Origin: Campylobacteraceae bacterium
GTDB taxonomy: Bacteria > Campylobacterota > Campylobacteria > Campylobacterales > Sulfurovaceae
Length of the DNA stretch: 64,000 bases
Assembly: GCA_027024155.1 (NCBI GenBank)
Contig: JALVTE010000080.1
Location: forward strand, 36,218 to 100,217
Direction: 5' to 3'
The notes under the pieces are model-generated. The model searched no databases. It saw only the letters and a program-made list of their open reading frames with translations, and was not told where the DNA came from. A program made the translations under genes and the position numbers. Positions 43,079 through 51,028 of this stretch are shown here, piece after piece. Within the stretch, counting starts at the first letter, position 1; each line of letters starts with the position of its first letter.

Positions 43079-43447
43079 ATGACAATAACTATGCTTCATA
43101 GCAAAATTCATAGAGCAACTGTTACAGATGCAAATTTAAATTATGTTGGCTCAATCACTATAGATAGAGAGCTTTTAGAGGCTTCTAATATGAGAGTCGG
43201 GCAAAAGATAGACATTGTAAATGTTAATAATGGCGAGCGATTTAGTACATATATCATCCCCGGAGAGCGTGGAAAACGAGATATTTGCCTAAATGGTGCA
43301 GCTGCTAGAAAAGTTGCAGTAGGCGATAAGATTATAATAATAGCGTACACTCAATTAAGTGAAAAAGAGGCAGATGAGTATAAACCAAAAATTGTTATAT
43401 TAGATGACGATAATGAAATTGCAGAGCAGTTTGAAGGATTAGAGTAA
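43079..43447 (+). CDS. panD: Aspartate 1-decarboxylase
   Basis: 122 aa. [25 protein letters not shown] contains the self-cleavage site Gly24-Ser25, where the new N-terminal pyruvoyl group forms; Lys9 and the [18 protein letters not shown] end (two parts) complete the fold. It makes beta-alanine for pantothenate and CoA. Stop and start overlap with ybaB (TAATG). Confidence 0.95.
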   Translation: MTITMLHSKIHRATVTDANLNYVGSITIDRELLEASNMRVGQKIDIVNVNNGERFSTYIIPGERGKRDICLNGAAARKVAVGDKIIIIAYTQLSEKEADEYKPKIVILDDDNEIAEQFEGLE

Positions 43448-43764
43448 TGTTTGACGGATTCGATTTAAATAAGATGCAAGATATGCTAAAAGGTATGCAA
43501 GAGAAAGCAAAAGAGTTAGAAGAGCAAAGCAAAGCAGTAACTATGACAGCCAAAGGTGGTGGTGGTTTGGTGCAAGCTAGCGTAAATGGTGCAGGAGAAG
43601 TTGTAGATATTACGATAGATGACTCTTTATTAGAAGATAAAGAGTCTATGCAAATTTTATTAATTAGTACAATTAACGAAGCTCTAAAAATGGCAGAAGA
43701 TAATAAAAAGAGTCAAGCTATGAATATGTTTGGTGGAGTAAATCCATTTGGAAATATGAACTAA
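43447..43764 (+). CDS. ybaB: YbaB/EbfC family nucleoid-associated protein
   Basis: 105 aa. Helical N-terminus MQDMLKGMQEKAKELEEQ, then VTMTAKGGGGLVQASVNGAGEV and a helical C-terminus, the tweezer-shaped YbaB dimer. It binds DNA with little sequence preference. It overlaps panD before it and the ankyrin gene after it by one base each, forming a three-gene unit. Confidence 0.92.
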   Translation: MFDGFDLNKMQDMLKGMQEKAKELEEQSKAVTMTAKGGGGLVQASVNGAGEVVDITIDDSLLEDKESMQILLISTINEALKMAEDNKKSQAMNMFGGVNPFGNMN

Positions 43765-44267
43765 TGCAAGAGTTACTACAAGCAATCGAGTATGACTCTT
43801 TGCCAAAGATAAAAAGCCTACTTAAGAGTAAAGATTACGACTTAAATGGCGAAGTAGTAATAGGGGCAGAGTACGATTTAGATGAACCAGATGAGATACC
43901 TCTACTTTTTTATGTAATACAAACTGGTGCAAGCCTAGAAGCAATAGAACTTTTAATAGCCAATGGTATGAACTTAGACTATACAAACCGCGAAGGTTTA
44001 GGGGCGGTAGATATTGCAGTAAAACATCGACGCAAAGATATAGTAAAACTTTGTAAAAACAGTGGCATAGATTTAACTACCAGCAGGAGAAAAAGTGGTT
44101 TAACTCCACTAATGTTAGCAGCAAGTTTTAATGATATAGATATGATGAAATATTTAATATCAGAGGGTGCAGATGCCAAAGGTGTAGATAGATATGGGAT
44201 GGACGCGTTATCTTATGCCAAAAAACTTGGTCAAAAAAGTGCAGTTAAATTTTTAGAAAATCTGTAA
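43764..44267 (+). CDS. Ankyrin-repeat protein
   Basis: 167 aa. Four ankyrin-like repeats: PLLFYVIQTGASLEAIELLI, GLGAVDIAVKHRRKDIVKLC, SGLTPLMLAASFNDIDMMKYL and YGMDALSYAKKLGQKSAVKFL. No signal peptide. These repeats bind proteins; the partner is unknown. The coupling with panD and ybaB may be only positional. Confidence 0.85.
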   Translation: MQELLQAIEYDSLPKIKSLLKSKDYDLNGEVVIGAEYDLDEPDEIPLLFYVIQTGASLEAIELLIANGMNLDYTNREGLGAVDIAVKHRRKDIVKLCKNSGIDLTTSRRKSGLTPLMLAASFNDIDMMKYLISEGADAKGVDRYGMDALSYAKKLGQKSAVKFLENL

Positions 44268-44316
44268 AATTGAAAGATTATTTTATAAATTAAAAAAAGT
44301 ATTATATAATTTTGGA

Positions 44317-44399
44317 AAGTTTAAAAAGTTTTGCTCCTCTCGGAGCAAAATATCATATCAAGAATAAATAAGAGATAAGGACAACTCTTTTTTTCTTTT
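44317..44399 (+). ncRNA. Candidate small RNA
   Basis: In the 235-bp gap before rnhB, TATAAT (44305-44310) is followed by a perfect 9-bp hairpin TTTTGCTCC-TCTC-GGAGCAAAA (44329-44350), a single-stranded stretch, and a weak stem AAGAG/CTCTT ending in T7-C-T4 (44388-44399). This is the layout of a short intrinsically terminated RNA of about 80 nt. No matching known family is recognised. It could instead be only the terminator region of the ankyrin gene. Confidence 0.35.
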
Positions 44400-44502
44400 A
44401 CAAACAAAACAAGGAGTAAGAGATTAATTGCTCAACCTCTTATGTTAGAATTATATACTACCATAATTAACTAGCAGATAACAAATAGTAAATGGATAAT
44501 TA

Positions 44503-45114
44503 ATGAAGCAAGAATCTAAAGCACTTTTTGACAATTTAGATATAGATTTTAATAAGCTCTGCGGGATAGACGAAGCCGGTAGAGGTCCTATTGCTGGGGC
44601 TTTGATTATGGCTGGAGTAATATTAACAAAAGAGATAGATGATTTAAATGATTCTAAAAAACTCACTGAAAAAAAACGAGAAAAACTTTACAAAATTATA
44701 AAAAACTCTTCAAAATACTTTATTTATGAGGTAAATGCAGCAAAAATAGATGAAATTGGTTTAAGTAAAGCTATAAAAGAGTGCCTAGAAGCCATTAAAA
44801 ACTATTTTGGAGAAGATACAAATTTTCTTTTTGATGGGAATAGTGCTTTTGGAGTTGATGGTATATCTACCTTGGTAAAAGCAGATGCAAAAATTAAAGC
44901 TGTTAGTGCTGCAAGTATATTAGCTAAAGTATATCGAGATAGACAAATGGTAGAGTACTCTAAAATATATCCAGAGTATGGATTTGAAAAACATAAAGGT
45001 TACGGCACAAAAGCACATATAGAAGCAATAGAAAAGTATGGATATTGCAAAATACATAGACGCTCTTTTAAAATTAAACTCCACTCTACTAAAACCGATA
45101 CAACTCTTTTCTAA
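44503..45114 (+). CDS. rnhB: Ribonuclease HII
   Basis: 203 aa. CGIDEAGRGPIAGALIMAGV holds the catalytic Asp-Glu pair, DDLNDSKKLTEKKRE the conserved Ser-Lys, and ADAKIKAVSAASILAKVYRD the third Asp. HKGYGTKAHIEAI completes the signature. It removes ribonucleotides and primers from DNA. Facing alr, with 52 bp between stops. Confidence 0.94.
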   Translation: MKQESKALFDNLDIDFNKLCGIDEAGRGPIAGALIMAGVILTKEIDDLNDSKKLTEKKREKLYKIIKNSSKYFIYEVNAAKIDEIGLSKAIKECLEAIKNYFGEDTNFLFDGNSAFGVDGISTLVKADAKIKAVSAASILAKVYRDRQMVEYSKIYPEYGFEKHKGYGTKAHIEAIEKYGYCKIHRRSFKIKLHSTKTDTTLF

Positions 45115-45166
45115 AAAATATTTAATAGCGTTAAAGGTAGCTTTTTGTAATATTATTAGCTATAAT

Positions 45167-46171
45167 TTATTGCACTTCGCGTTTAATTCTACTCTTTAAA
45201 TTTGTTGTAATTTCGTAACTTATTGTATTAAAATGTTTTGCGACTTCTTTTGCATTATCGAAGATGCAAATCTCTTCTTTGGTTGATTCTATAGATATAA
45301 AATCCATTGATACTCTTCCAAGTATAGGTAAGCCATCTTTTATTATTAATGGGTTTTGGCTATTGCCCCTAAAGAGTCCATCTCCATATCCTATGTCGTA
45401 TGTCGAAATTATCATATCTTTTTTAGTTACAAAATCTCCTCCGTAGCCTACTCTTTGACCCTTTTTTAACTCTCTTGTAGAGCTTCGTTTTGCCCATAAG
45501 CTTAAAATTGGCTTTAGCTCTATCTGTTCTAGTGGAGTTGGTAATTCATTATAGCCATACATTGCTATACCTACTCTGGCTAAATCTTCACTAAAGCTTT
45601 TGCATCTTAATAGACTGGCTGAGTTATGGCTGTGAAAACGAACCTCATCAATACTTGATTGTTTTACAATAGTTTTTACTTCCTCGAAATTTGCCTTTTG
45701 CCAAGCAAATTCGCTACTAAATTCATCGGCACTTCGGTAGTGAGTGAATACTCCATAGAGGTTTAAATCATTAGCTTTGATAATATTTAATGCCTCTTTT
45801 AATTCATTTATTAATATACCATTTCTATGCATTCCAGTATCGACTTTTAACTCTAGTTTTGCACCTTTTGGGGCATTTTTTAGAGCTTTAATTTCGGTAA
45901 TTGCATATGACAATTTTGGGTTATTTATTGGTGTATCATTTAAAACTAAAGTGTTTTTAAACAGATGCGATACTTTAGTAGCTTCTTCATTGCTTACAAC
46001 AACTGCTTGCTCTATGCCCCAATCGCTTGTTAATTTTGCTATCAGTTCGATACCATGACCATAAGCATTATCTTTTAATACTGCTGCTATTTTGTTTTTT
46101 GAGCCACTTTTTAGGGCTAATTTGTTAAGATTATGATATAAGTTATTTTTTGATATTTTAATAGTTGCCAT
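45167..46171 (-). CDS. alr: Alanine racemase
   Basis: 334 aa. The PLP lysine is in AAVLKDNAYGHGIELI (about 38), KVDTGMHRNGI follows, and the second-subunit tyrosine region is VGYGGDFVT with GRVSMDFISIES. Somewhat shorter than most (about 360 aa), mainly in the C-terminal domain. It makes D-alanine for peptidoglycan. Single minus-strand gene between rnhB and the agu genes. Confidence 0.93.
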   Translation of the reverse strand: MATIKISKNNLYHNLNKLALKSGSKNKIAAVLKDNAYGHGIELIAKLTSDWGIEQAVVVSNEEATKVSHLFKNTLVLNDTPINNPKLSYAITEIKALKNAPKGAKLELKVDTGMHRNGILINELKEALNIIKANDLNLYGVFTHYRSADEFSSEFAWQKANFEEVKTIVKQSSIDEVRFHSHNSASLLRCKSFSEDLARVGIAMYGYNELPTPLEQIELKPILSLWAKRSSTRELKKGQRVGYGGDFVTKKDMIISTYDIGYGDGLFRGNSQNPLIIKDGLPILGRVSMDFISIESTKEEICIFDNAKEVAKHFNTISYEITTNLKSRIKREVQ

Positions 46172-46199
46172 ACGTGATTATAACTAAAAAAGGGTTAAA

Positions 46200-46337
46200 A
46201 TGGATTGGATGTTTTATACAAAAATTATTGCTGGTATCATAACAGTTGTAATTTTATGGAAGTTAATTAAAGAGTTAAAAGAGGTTATCAGACGCGATAA
46301 GAGTGGCGAAGTATCGAAAAGGTGTGATTTAGACTAA
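46200..46337 (+). CDS. 45-aa single-helix membrane miniprotein
   Basis: The ATG at 46200 has AAAAGGG upstream. The product has one membrane helix (IIAGIITVVILWKLI, about 9-23) then a charged tail (KELKEVIRRDKSGEVSKRCD). Its TAA overlaps the ATG of the agmatine deiminase gene (TAATG), so translation is coupled. The Shine-Dalgarno site, membrane profile and coupling together make it likely to be real. No family recognised. Confidence 0.65.
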   Translation: MDWMFYTKIIAGIITVVILWKLIKELKEVIRRDKSGEVSKRCDLD

Positions 46338-47335
46338 TGAGACGATTAAAAGCTGAGTGGGAGAGACAAAATCTTGTTTTAATGGCTTTACCAAATGCCA
46401 ATACCGATTGGGTATCTGTAAACTTAGAGCAATCAGCTGGCGTTTTTAGAAAAATAGCTCAAGCAATAGCTTATTCTCAAATGGTTTATATGTTGGTAGA
46501 TAATATAAATGAAGCTAAAAAGCATTTTTGTTCCACAAATAATATTATATTTATAGAAGCTAACTTTAACGACACATGGACACGAGACTATGGGGCTTTA
46601 AGCATAGAAGAGAGTGGCATAAACAAGCTTTTAGATTTTCGATTTAACGGCTGGGGTGGCAAGTTTGAAGCGAGCTTAGACAACAGTGTAAACAAGCAGT
46701 TAAAGAGTAGAGGCTTTTACGGTAAGGCAGAGTTGGAGAGTTATGATATAGAGCTGGAGGGCGGAGCAATCGATACCGATGGGCAAGGTACAATTTTAAC
46801 AACAAAGTCGTGCCTTCTAAACCCAAATAGAAATGGTGGCTTAAACCAAGCAGAGGCAGAAGATATTTTAAGCTCTAAACTAGGTGCAAAAAGGGCGCTG
46901 TGGGTAGAGAACAGCTACTTAGAGGGTGATGATACAGATGGACATATAGATATGCTAGCTCGCTTTGTAAATGCTGATACAATAGCCTATTTAAAGTGCG
47001 AAGATAGCACAGATAGCCACTATAAAAGCTTGCAAGAGTTAGAAAAAGAGTTAAAAAGCTTCAGACAAGTAGATGGCAAACCATACAATTTAGTACCTTT
47101 GCCCTTTACTGAGCCAAAAGTAAAAGATGGCAACCGCCTACCAGCAAGCTACGCCAACTTTTTAATAACAAACAGTGCCCTGCTCTTCCCAACCTACCAA
47201 AGCCCAAAAGACAAAGAGGCACAAGAGATTTTCAAAAAGCTATTTCCTAAGCGAGAGGTTATTCCAGTGCCATGTACTAAACTAATAGAACAGGGTGGTA
47301 GCTTGCACTGTTCAACTATGCAGATAAGTTTTTAA
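46337..47335 (+). CDS. aguA: Agmatine deiminase family protein
   Basis: 332 aa. Pentein fold of the agmatine/peptidylarginine deiminase group: NDTWTRDYGALSIEES, LEGGAIDTDGQGTILTT, DDTDGHIDMLARFV with the catalytic His, and the C-terminal nucleophile in QGGSLHCSTMQISF. It hydrolyses agmatine to N-carbamoylputrescine and ammonia. AguB is 1.3 kb downstream, so the pair makes putrescine. Its start overlaps the miniprotein's stop. Confidence 0.9.
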   Translation: MRRLKAEWERQNLVLMALPNANTDWVSVNLEQSAGVFRKIAQAIAYSQMVYMLVDNINEAKKHFCSTNNIIFIEANFNDTWTRDYGALSIEESGINKLLDFRFNGWGGKFEASLDNSVNKQLKSRGFYGKAELESYDIELEGGAIDTDGQGTILTTKSCLLNPNRNGGLNQAEAEDILSSKLGAKRALWVENSYLEGDDTDGHIDMLARFVNADTIAYLKCEDSTDSHYKSLQELEKELKSFRQVDGKPYNLVPLPFTEPKVKDGNRLPASYANFLITNSALLFPTYQSPKDKEAQEIFKKLFPKREVIPVPCTKLIEQGGSLHCSTMQISF

Positions 47336-47348
47336 GTGTAAAATAGAT

Positions 47349-47377
47349 TTGACAATTTATTACAACTATTGTATAAT
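47349..47377 (+). promoter_or_regulatory. Consensus sigma-70 promoter of the ATPase gene
   Basis: TTGACA (47349-47354), 17 bp, TATAAT (47372-47377): a fully consensus promoter. Most other candidate promoters in this window show only a -10 box. It starts 13 bp after the aguA stop. Confidence 0.75.
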
Positions 47378-47398
47378 ACATTAAACAAAAGGATGCTT

Positions 47399-48589
47399 AT
47401 GTTGAATAACCTAAAAAACACTTTTTTAAAGCAACTCTCAAATACTACTTTAGAATTTAAACGCTATATGCATAATAGTTTTGATATGAATGACAAGCTT
47501 ATAGGTATTTTGGGCTCTCGTGGTGTTGGAAAAACTACTTTTATTTTGCAGTATTTAAAAGAGTTAGATATTCCACTAGAGAAAAAACTCTATTTTAGCG
47601 TAGACCATTTTTACGTATTAAATTACTCTTTATATGAAATAGCTCAAGAGTTTAGCAAAATAGGTGGTGAAGTTTTAGCAATAGACGAGATTCACAAATA
47701 TCCAAATTTTGCAACTGAACTTAAATCTATTTATGATACATTTGATTTAAAAGTAATTTTTAGCGGTTCATCGGCAATAGCATTAGAGAATTCAAAAATA
47801 GATTTAAGCAGGAGAGCAGTACTCTATAGAGTTAATGGGCTTAGTTTTAGAGAGTTTTTAGAGTTTGAAACAAAAAAAAGGTTTCCAGTTTATACACTGC
47901 AAGAAATACTTGTAAACCATATAGAAATTGCTTATAAAATTAACGAAGAAATCAAACCTTTTGAGTATTTTGCTAAATATCTGCAATACGGCTACTACCC
48001 ATTTTATAAGCAGAATATTAATCTTTATTCTCAAAAACTGAATGAAGTTCTAAATACAGTTTTAGAAAGCGATTTGCCTCTGATATTCAAAGTTGATCCG
48101 TTAAATATAAATAAGCTAAAAAAGCTTTTGGCAATGTTGTGTCAAAGTAAACCGTATGAATTAAATATTTCTAAATTATCTACTAAAATAGGCTTAAATA
48201 GAGCTACACTCTATAACTATTTAAACTACCTAGAAGCTGGTGAGCTAACTAAAATGATAAGACAGCACAGCAGAGGTGATAAAATTTTTACAAAACCTGA
48301 GAAACTCTATTTAAATAATACAAATTTAAGCAATTCATATTGCCAAAACCAAGATAAGGGCACAAATAGAGAGATTTTTTTTGTTAATCAAGTATCTCAA
48401 AGCCATTTAATAAATTATTCAAAAATTGGTGATTTTTTAGTAGATGAAAAGTGGATATTTGAAGTTGGAGGCAAAAATAAAAGCTTTGAGCAGATAAAAG
48501 ATATGCCAAATAGCTTTGTAGTTGCAGATGACATAGAGATTGGCTTTGGCAATAAAATACCACTTTGGCTGTTCGGATTTTTGTATTAG
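47399..48589 (+). CDS. AAA ATPase with DUF4143 domain
   Basis: 396 aa from the ATG at 47399, 5 bp after AAAAGGA; ATGs at 47369 and 47393 are in frame but lie upstream of, or overlap, that site. N-terminal P-loop ATPase: Walker A GSRGVGKTTF, Walker B VLAIDEIHKYPNF, sensor IFSGSSA. A winged helix (SKLSTKIGLNRATLYNYLNYLE) follows, and the C-terminal DUF4143 part ends IGDFLVDEKWIFEVGGKNKS, resembling a PD-(D/E)XK nuclease core. Such ATPases are of unknown function and frequently mobile. It sits between aguA and aguB with its own strong promoter and flanked by near-identical sequence, so it looks inserted. Confidence 0.85.
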   Translation: MLNNLKNTFLKQLSNTTLEFKRYMHNSFDMNDKLIGILGSRGVGKTTFILQYLKELDIPLEKKLYFSVDHFYVLNYSLYEIAQEFSKIGGEVLAIDEIHKYPNFATELKSIYDTFDLKVIFSGSSAIALENSKIDLSRRAVLYRVNGLSFREFLEFETKKRFPVYTLQEILVNHIEIAYKINEEIKPFEYFAKYLQYGYYPFYKQNINLYSQKLNEVLNTVLESDLPLIFKVDPLNINKLKKLLAMLCQSKPYELNISKLSTKIGLNRATLYNYLNYLEAGELTKMIRQHSRGDKIFTKPEKLYLNNTNLSNSYCQNQDKGTNREIFFVNQVSQSHLINYSKIGDFLVDEKWIFEVGGKNKSFEQIKDMPNSFVVADDIEIGFGNKIPLWLFGFLY

Positions 48590-48608
48590 TGTAAAATAGA
48601 CTTTACAC
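48589..48608. promoter_or_regulatory. Dyad operator candidate before aguB
   Basis: GTGTAAA-ATAGAC-TTTACAC, perfect 7-bp arms with a 6-bp spacer, begins in the ATPase stop codon. The related sequence after aguA (47336 on) has one intact arm and one degenerate arm overlapping the TTGACA box. It could bind a regulator of the agu genes. Confidence 0.4.
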
Positions 48609-48653
48609 TTTTGCTAAAATATTGTTAAATAGAGTTTACAATCAGGAGAGAAA

Positions 48654-49526
48654 ATGTTAAAAGTAGCACTAATTCAGATGAGTTACCGAGGCTCTAAAGG
48701 GGCTATGGTGGCGGACACTGTGGCTAAGGTTAAAGAGGTGGCAAGTAGTGGGGCTAATTTGGTGGTTTTGCAAGAGTTACACCAAGGGGAGTATTTTTGC
48801 CAGAGTGAGGATACTAAGTTTTTTGAGTATGCTAAGAGCTTTAGAGCCGATGTGGAGTTTTGGGCTGGGGTTTCAAAGGATTTAAATATTGTACTTGTAA
48901 CTTCGCTTTTTGAGCAACGAGCTCCTGGGCTTTACCACAATACTGCTGTTGTTTTTGATTGTGGAGAAGTTGCAGGAAAATATCGAAAAATGCACATACC
49001 AGATGACCCTGGATTTTATGAGAAATTCTACTTTACCCCCGGAGATTTGGGTTTTGAGCCAATTAATACAAGCGTTGGTCGTCTTGGGGTGCTAGTGTGT
49101 TGGGATCAATGGTTTCCAGAGGCAGCACGAATTATGGCATTAAAAGGAGCAGAGGTGCTAATTTACCCAACTGCGATTGGCTGGTTCGATAGCGATAGCA
49201 AAGATGAAAAAGCACGCCAATTAGATGCTTGGATTACAATACAACGCTCACATGCCATAGCAAACGGCATACCTGTAATTAGTTGCAACCGAAGTGGCTT
49301 CGAGGCTGATAGTAGCGGTGTAATTGAAGGGATTAGATTTTGGGGTAACTCATTTGTTTGTGGGTCACAAGGGGAGTTTTTAGCCCATGCCGATACTGAG
49401 GAGCAAAATCTAGTAGTAGAGTTAGATTTAAACCGAAGCAAAGAGGTAAGAGACATTTGGCCATTTATGCGAGATAGACGAGTAGAGTACTATAGCTGTT
49501 TAGGTAAAATCTACTGTGATGAGTAG
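48654..49526 (+). CDS. aguB: N-carbamoylputrescine amidase
   Basis: 290 aa. Nitrilase-family catalytic triad: Glu in VVLQELHQGEYF, Lys in YRKMHIPDDPGFYEKFYF, Cys in LVCWDQWFPEAARIMAL. These three motifs and the length fit AguB, which hydrolyses N-carbamoylputrescine to putrescine, carbon dioxide and ammonia. Together with AguA this is the agmatine route to putrescine. CAGGAGAG precedes the ATG. Confidence 0.92.
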   Translation: MLKVALIQMSYRGSKGAMVADTVAKVKEVASSGANLVVLQELHQGEYFCQSEDTKFFEYAKSFRADVEFWAGVSKDLNIVLVTSLFEQRAPGLYHNTAVVFDCGEVAGKYRKMHIPDDPGFYEKFYFTPGDLGFEPINTSVGRLGVLVCWDQWFPEAARIMALKGAEVLIYPTAIGWFDSDSKDEKARQLDAWITIQRSHAIANGIPVISCNRSGFEADSSGVIEGIRFWGNSFVCGSQGEFLAHADTEEQNLVVELDLNRSKEVRDIWPFMRDRRVEYYSCLGKIYCDE

Positions 49527-49584
49527 TTTTGTACAGTTTCCATAGGTATAAAATTAAATATTTAATTAAGAATTTGGCTACTTT

Positions 49585-49590
49585 TATAAT
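49585..49590 (+). promoter_or_regulatory. -10 box of the globin gene
   Basis: TATAAT lies 42 bp before the ATG at 49633. Confidence 0.4.
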
Positions 49591-49632
49591 AATTTGATAT
49601 TATCTATTAAAATCACTTATTCAGGAGAGTTT

Positions 49633-50130
49633 ATGAGTTTAAATATTACACCAGTAGTTAAGGGTGAAACAGTAGAGTTTAAAAATCCAGCAAAAGAGTT
49701 TTATGATGCAGTTGGTGGTAAAGAGGGGATGGAGAAGTTAATGTATAGCTTTTATGATAAGATATACGAAAGTGATATTGCACACTTTTTCCCACAAGAT
49801 GAAGATGAATTTGAACAAGTAAAGATTAAAAACTCTAAATTCTTTATTCAAATTTGTGGTGGACCTAAAGTTTACGAAGATGAAGCTAAAGGAATGGAGT
49901 TAAATGAGTATATGGTAAGACTACACGACGACTTTTCTATAAATGAAAAAGCACGTGTAGAGTGGCTAGGTACAATGAGAGAAGCTTTAAATGAGTTAGA
50001 GGGTGTCGATGAAGAGTTAATTCAAAGTTTTTGGGACTATTTAGATAGCTTTTCAAAATTAACGGTTAATAGCTTTAGTGATGGTAGCACATATTATGCA
50101 GAATATACACAGGCAAAAGTGAAAGAGTAG
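49633..50130 (+). CDS. Truncated haemoglobin (bacterial-like globin)
   Basis: 165 aa from the ATG at 49633, which has CAGGAGAG 5-6 bp upstream; an ATG at 49594 would add 13 residues. Motifs: FYDAVGGKEGMEKLMYSFYD, FFPQDEDEF, and VRLHDDFSINEKARVEWLG, where the His of RLH is the likely proximal haem ligand. Group II-like by its WLG...M pattern. A C-terminal tail of about 25 residues is extra. Related globins handle oxygen or nitric oxide. The stop is 3 bp before the Nudix start. Confidence 0.87.
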   Translation: MSLNITPVVKGETVEFKNPAKEFYDAVGGKEGMEKLMYSFYDKIYESDIAHFFPQDEDEFEQVKIKNSKFFIQICGGPKVYEDEAKGMELNEYMVRLHDDFSINEKARVEWLGTMREALNELEGVDEELIQSFWDYLDSFSKLTVNSFSDGSTYYAEYTQAKVKE

Positions 50131-50133
50131 CTT

Positions 50134-50862
50134 TTGTTAAAATTTGCAGAAGATTGCTACAATGGCATAATTATAGATAAAGAGTCTATATACCAAGATA
50201 ATTTTTTACCAAATTTAAAAGAGTTAATTGCATTAGCAAAAGATAGAAGCAATAATTTAATTTGGCTTACATTAAATTCTCAAGATGGAATTAAAATAGC
50301 TACAGCTTTAGATTTGGGTTTTAAATTTCATAGCTGTAGTGAAGATGAGCTTGTTTTAGTTTTAAAATTGAAAAATGTATATGTTCCATTTATGCCAACA
50401 CATACAGCTGGTGTTGGGGCGATAGTTATTTATAATAATAAAATTTTGATGATACAAGAGAAGATTAAATCTCATCGTTCTATCTATAAATTACCTGGTG
50501 GAATGGTTGATATAGCTTCATCATTAGAAGATTCTGTTATTCGAGAAGTGTATGAAGAGACCGGTATAAAAACTGAACTTGAAAAGATGGTAGGTCTAAC
50601 AAATAGCCATCCATACCGCTTTAATAAAGCAAATACATACTATATATTTAAGTTAAAAGCTTTAAACTTTGATATAAATATAATAGATACTGACGAAATA
50701 GCTCTAGCACTTTGGTATGATTTGGATGATTTTTTTGCTAACTCAGAAATAGGAGAGTTCCAAAAAAAGATTGTAAAGAGTGCACTAAATAGTAAAGGTC
50801 TTATAAAAGAGAAAGAAAGTAACTATTTTAATGATAAAGATTTTACTGAACTATATATTTAA
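50134..50862 (+). CDS. Nudix hydrolase with NUDT6-type N-terminal domain
   Basis: 242 aa, TTG start 3 bp after the globin stop. N-terminal pre-Nudix domain: LIWLTLNSQDGIKIATALDLG then GFKFHSCSEDELVLVLKL, which matches the domain before the Nudix fold in NUDT6 and plant NUDT2/7/8. The Nudix box is LPGGMVDIASSLEDSVIREV followed by YEETGI, with the REVYEE metal motif. Substrate cannot be predicted. Probably co-transcribed with the globin. Confidence 0.87.
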   Translation: MLKFAEDCYNGIIIDKESIYQDNFLPNLKELIALAKDRSNNLIWLTLNSQDGIKIATALDLGFKFHSCSEDELVLVLKLKNVYVPFMPTHTAGVGAIVIYNNKILMIQEKIKSHRSIYKLPGGMVDIASSLEDSVIREVYEETGIKTELEKMVGLTNSHPYRFNKANTYYIFKLKALNFDINIIDTDEIALALWYDLDDFFANSEIGEFQKKIVKSALNSKGLIKEKESNYFNDKDFTELYI

Positions 50863-50878
50863 AGTACCCTTCATTGTC

Positions 50879-50903
50879 ATTAAGTTAAGAGTTTTAACTT
50901 AAT
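50879..50903 (+). terminator. Hairpin after the Nudix gene
   Basis: Perfect 10-bp stem ATTAAGTTAA/TTAACTTAAT with a 5-base loop, 16 bp after the stop. The stem contains the CTTAACTTAAT text also seen at 15990 and 17199, so it belongs to that repeat family. Confidence 0.55.
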
Positions 50904-50983
50904 AAAATGCACTAACCACCATATCATTCCTATGAAAATGGGTATCCACAGTTTAACTGCCGAAAAAGCATTTTTCCAACTTT

Positions 50984-51025
50984 TAAGCTATTAAATAGGT
51001 ATAGAATCCTTAATTTAATAGCTTA
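50984..51025 (-). terminator. Hairpin after modB, CTTAACTTAAT-family copy C
   Basis: Perfect 13-bp stem TAAGCTATTAAAT/ATTTAATAGCTTA with a 16-base loop AGGTATAGAATCCTTA. The loop matches that of the element at 17175-17208. It lies 3 bp after the modB stop on the minus strand. Confidence 0.6.
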
Positions 51026-51028
51026 TAG

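Noticed and set aside
47399-48589. The ATPase as part of putrescine synthesis
   Set aside because: AAA/DUF4143 proteins have no known role there; its own promoter and duplicated flanks favour insertion.
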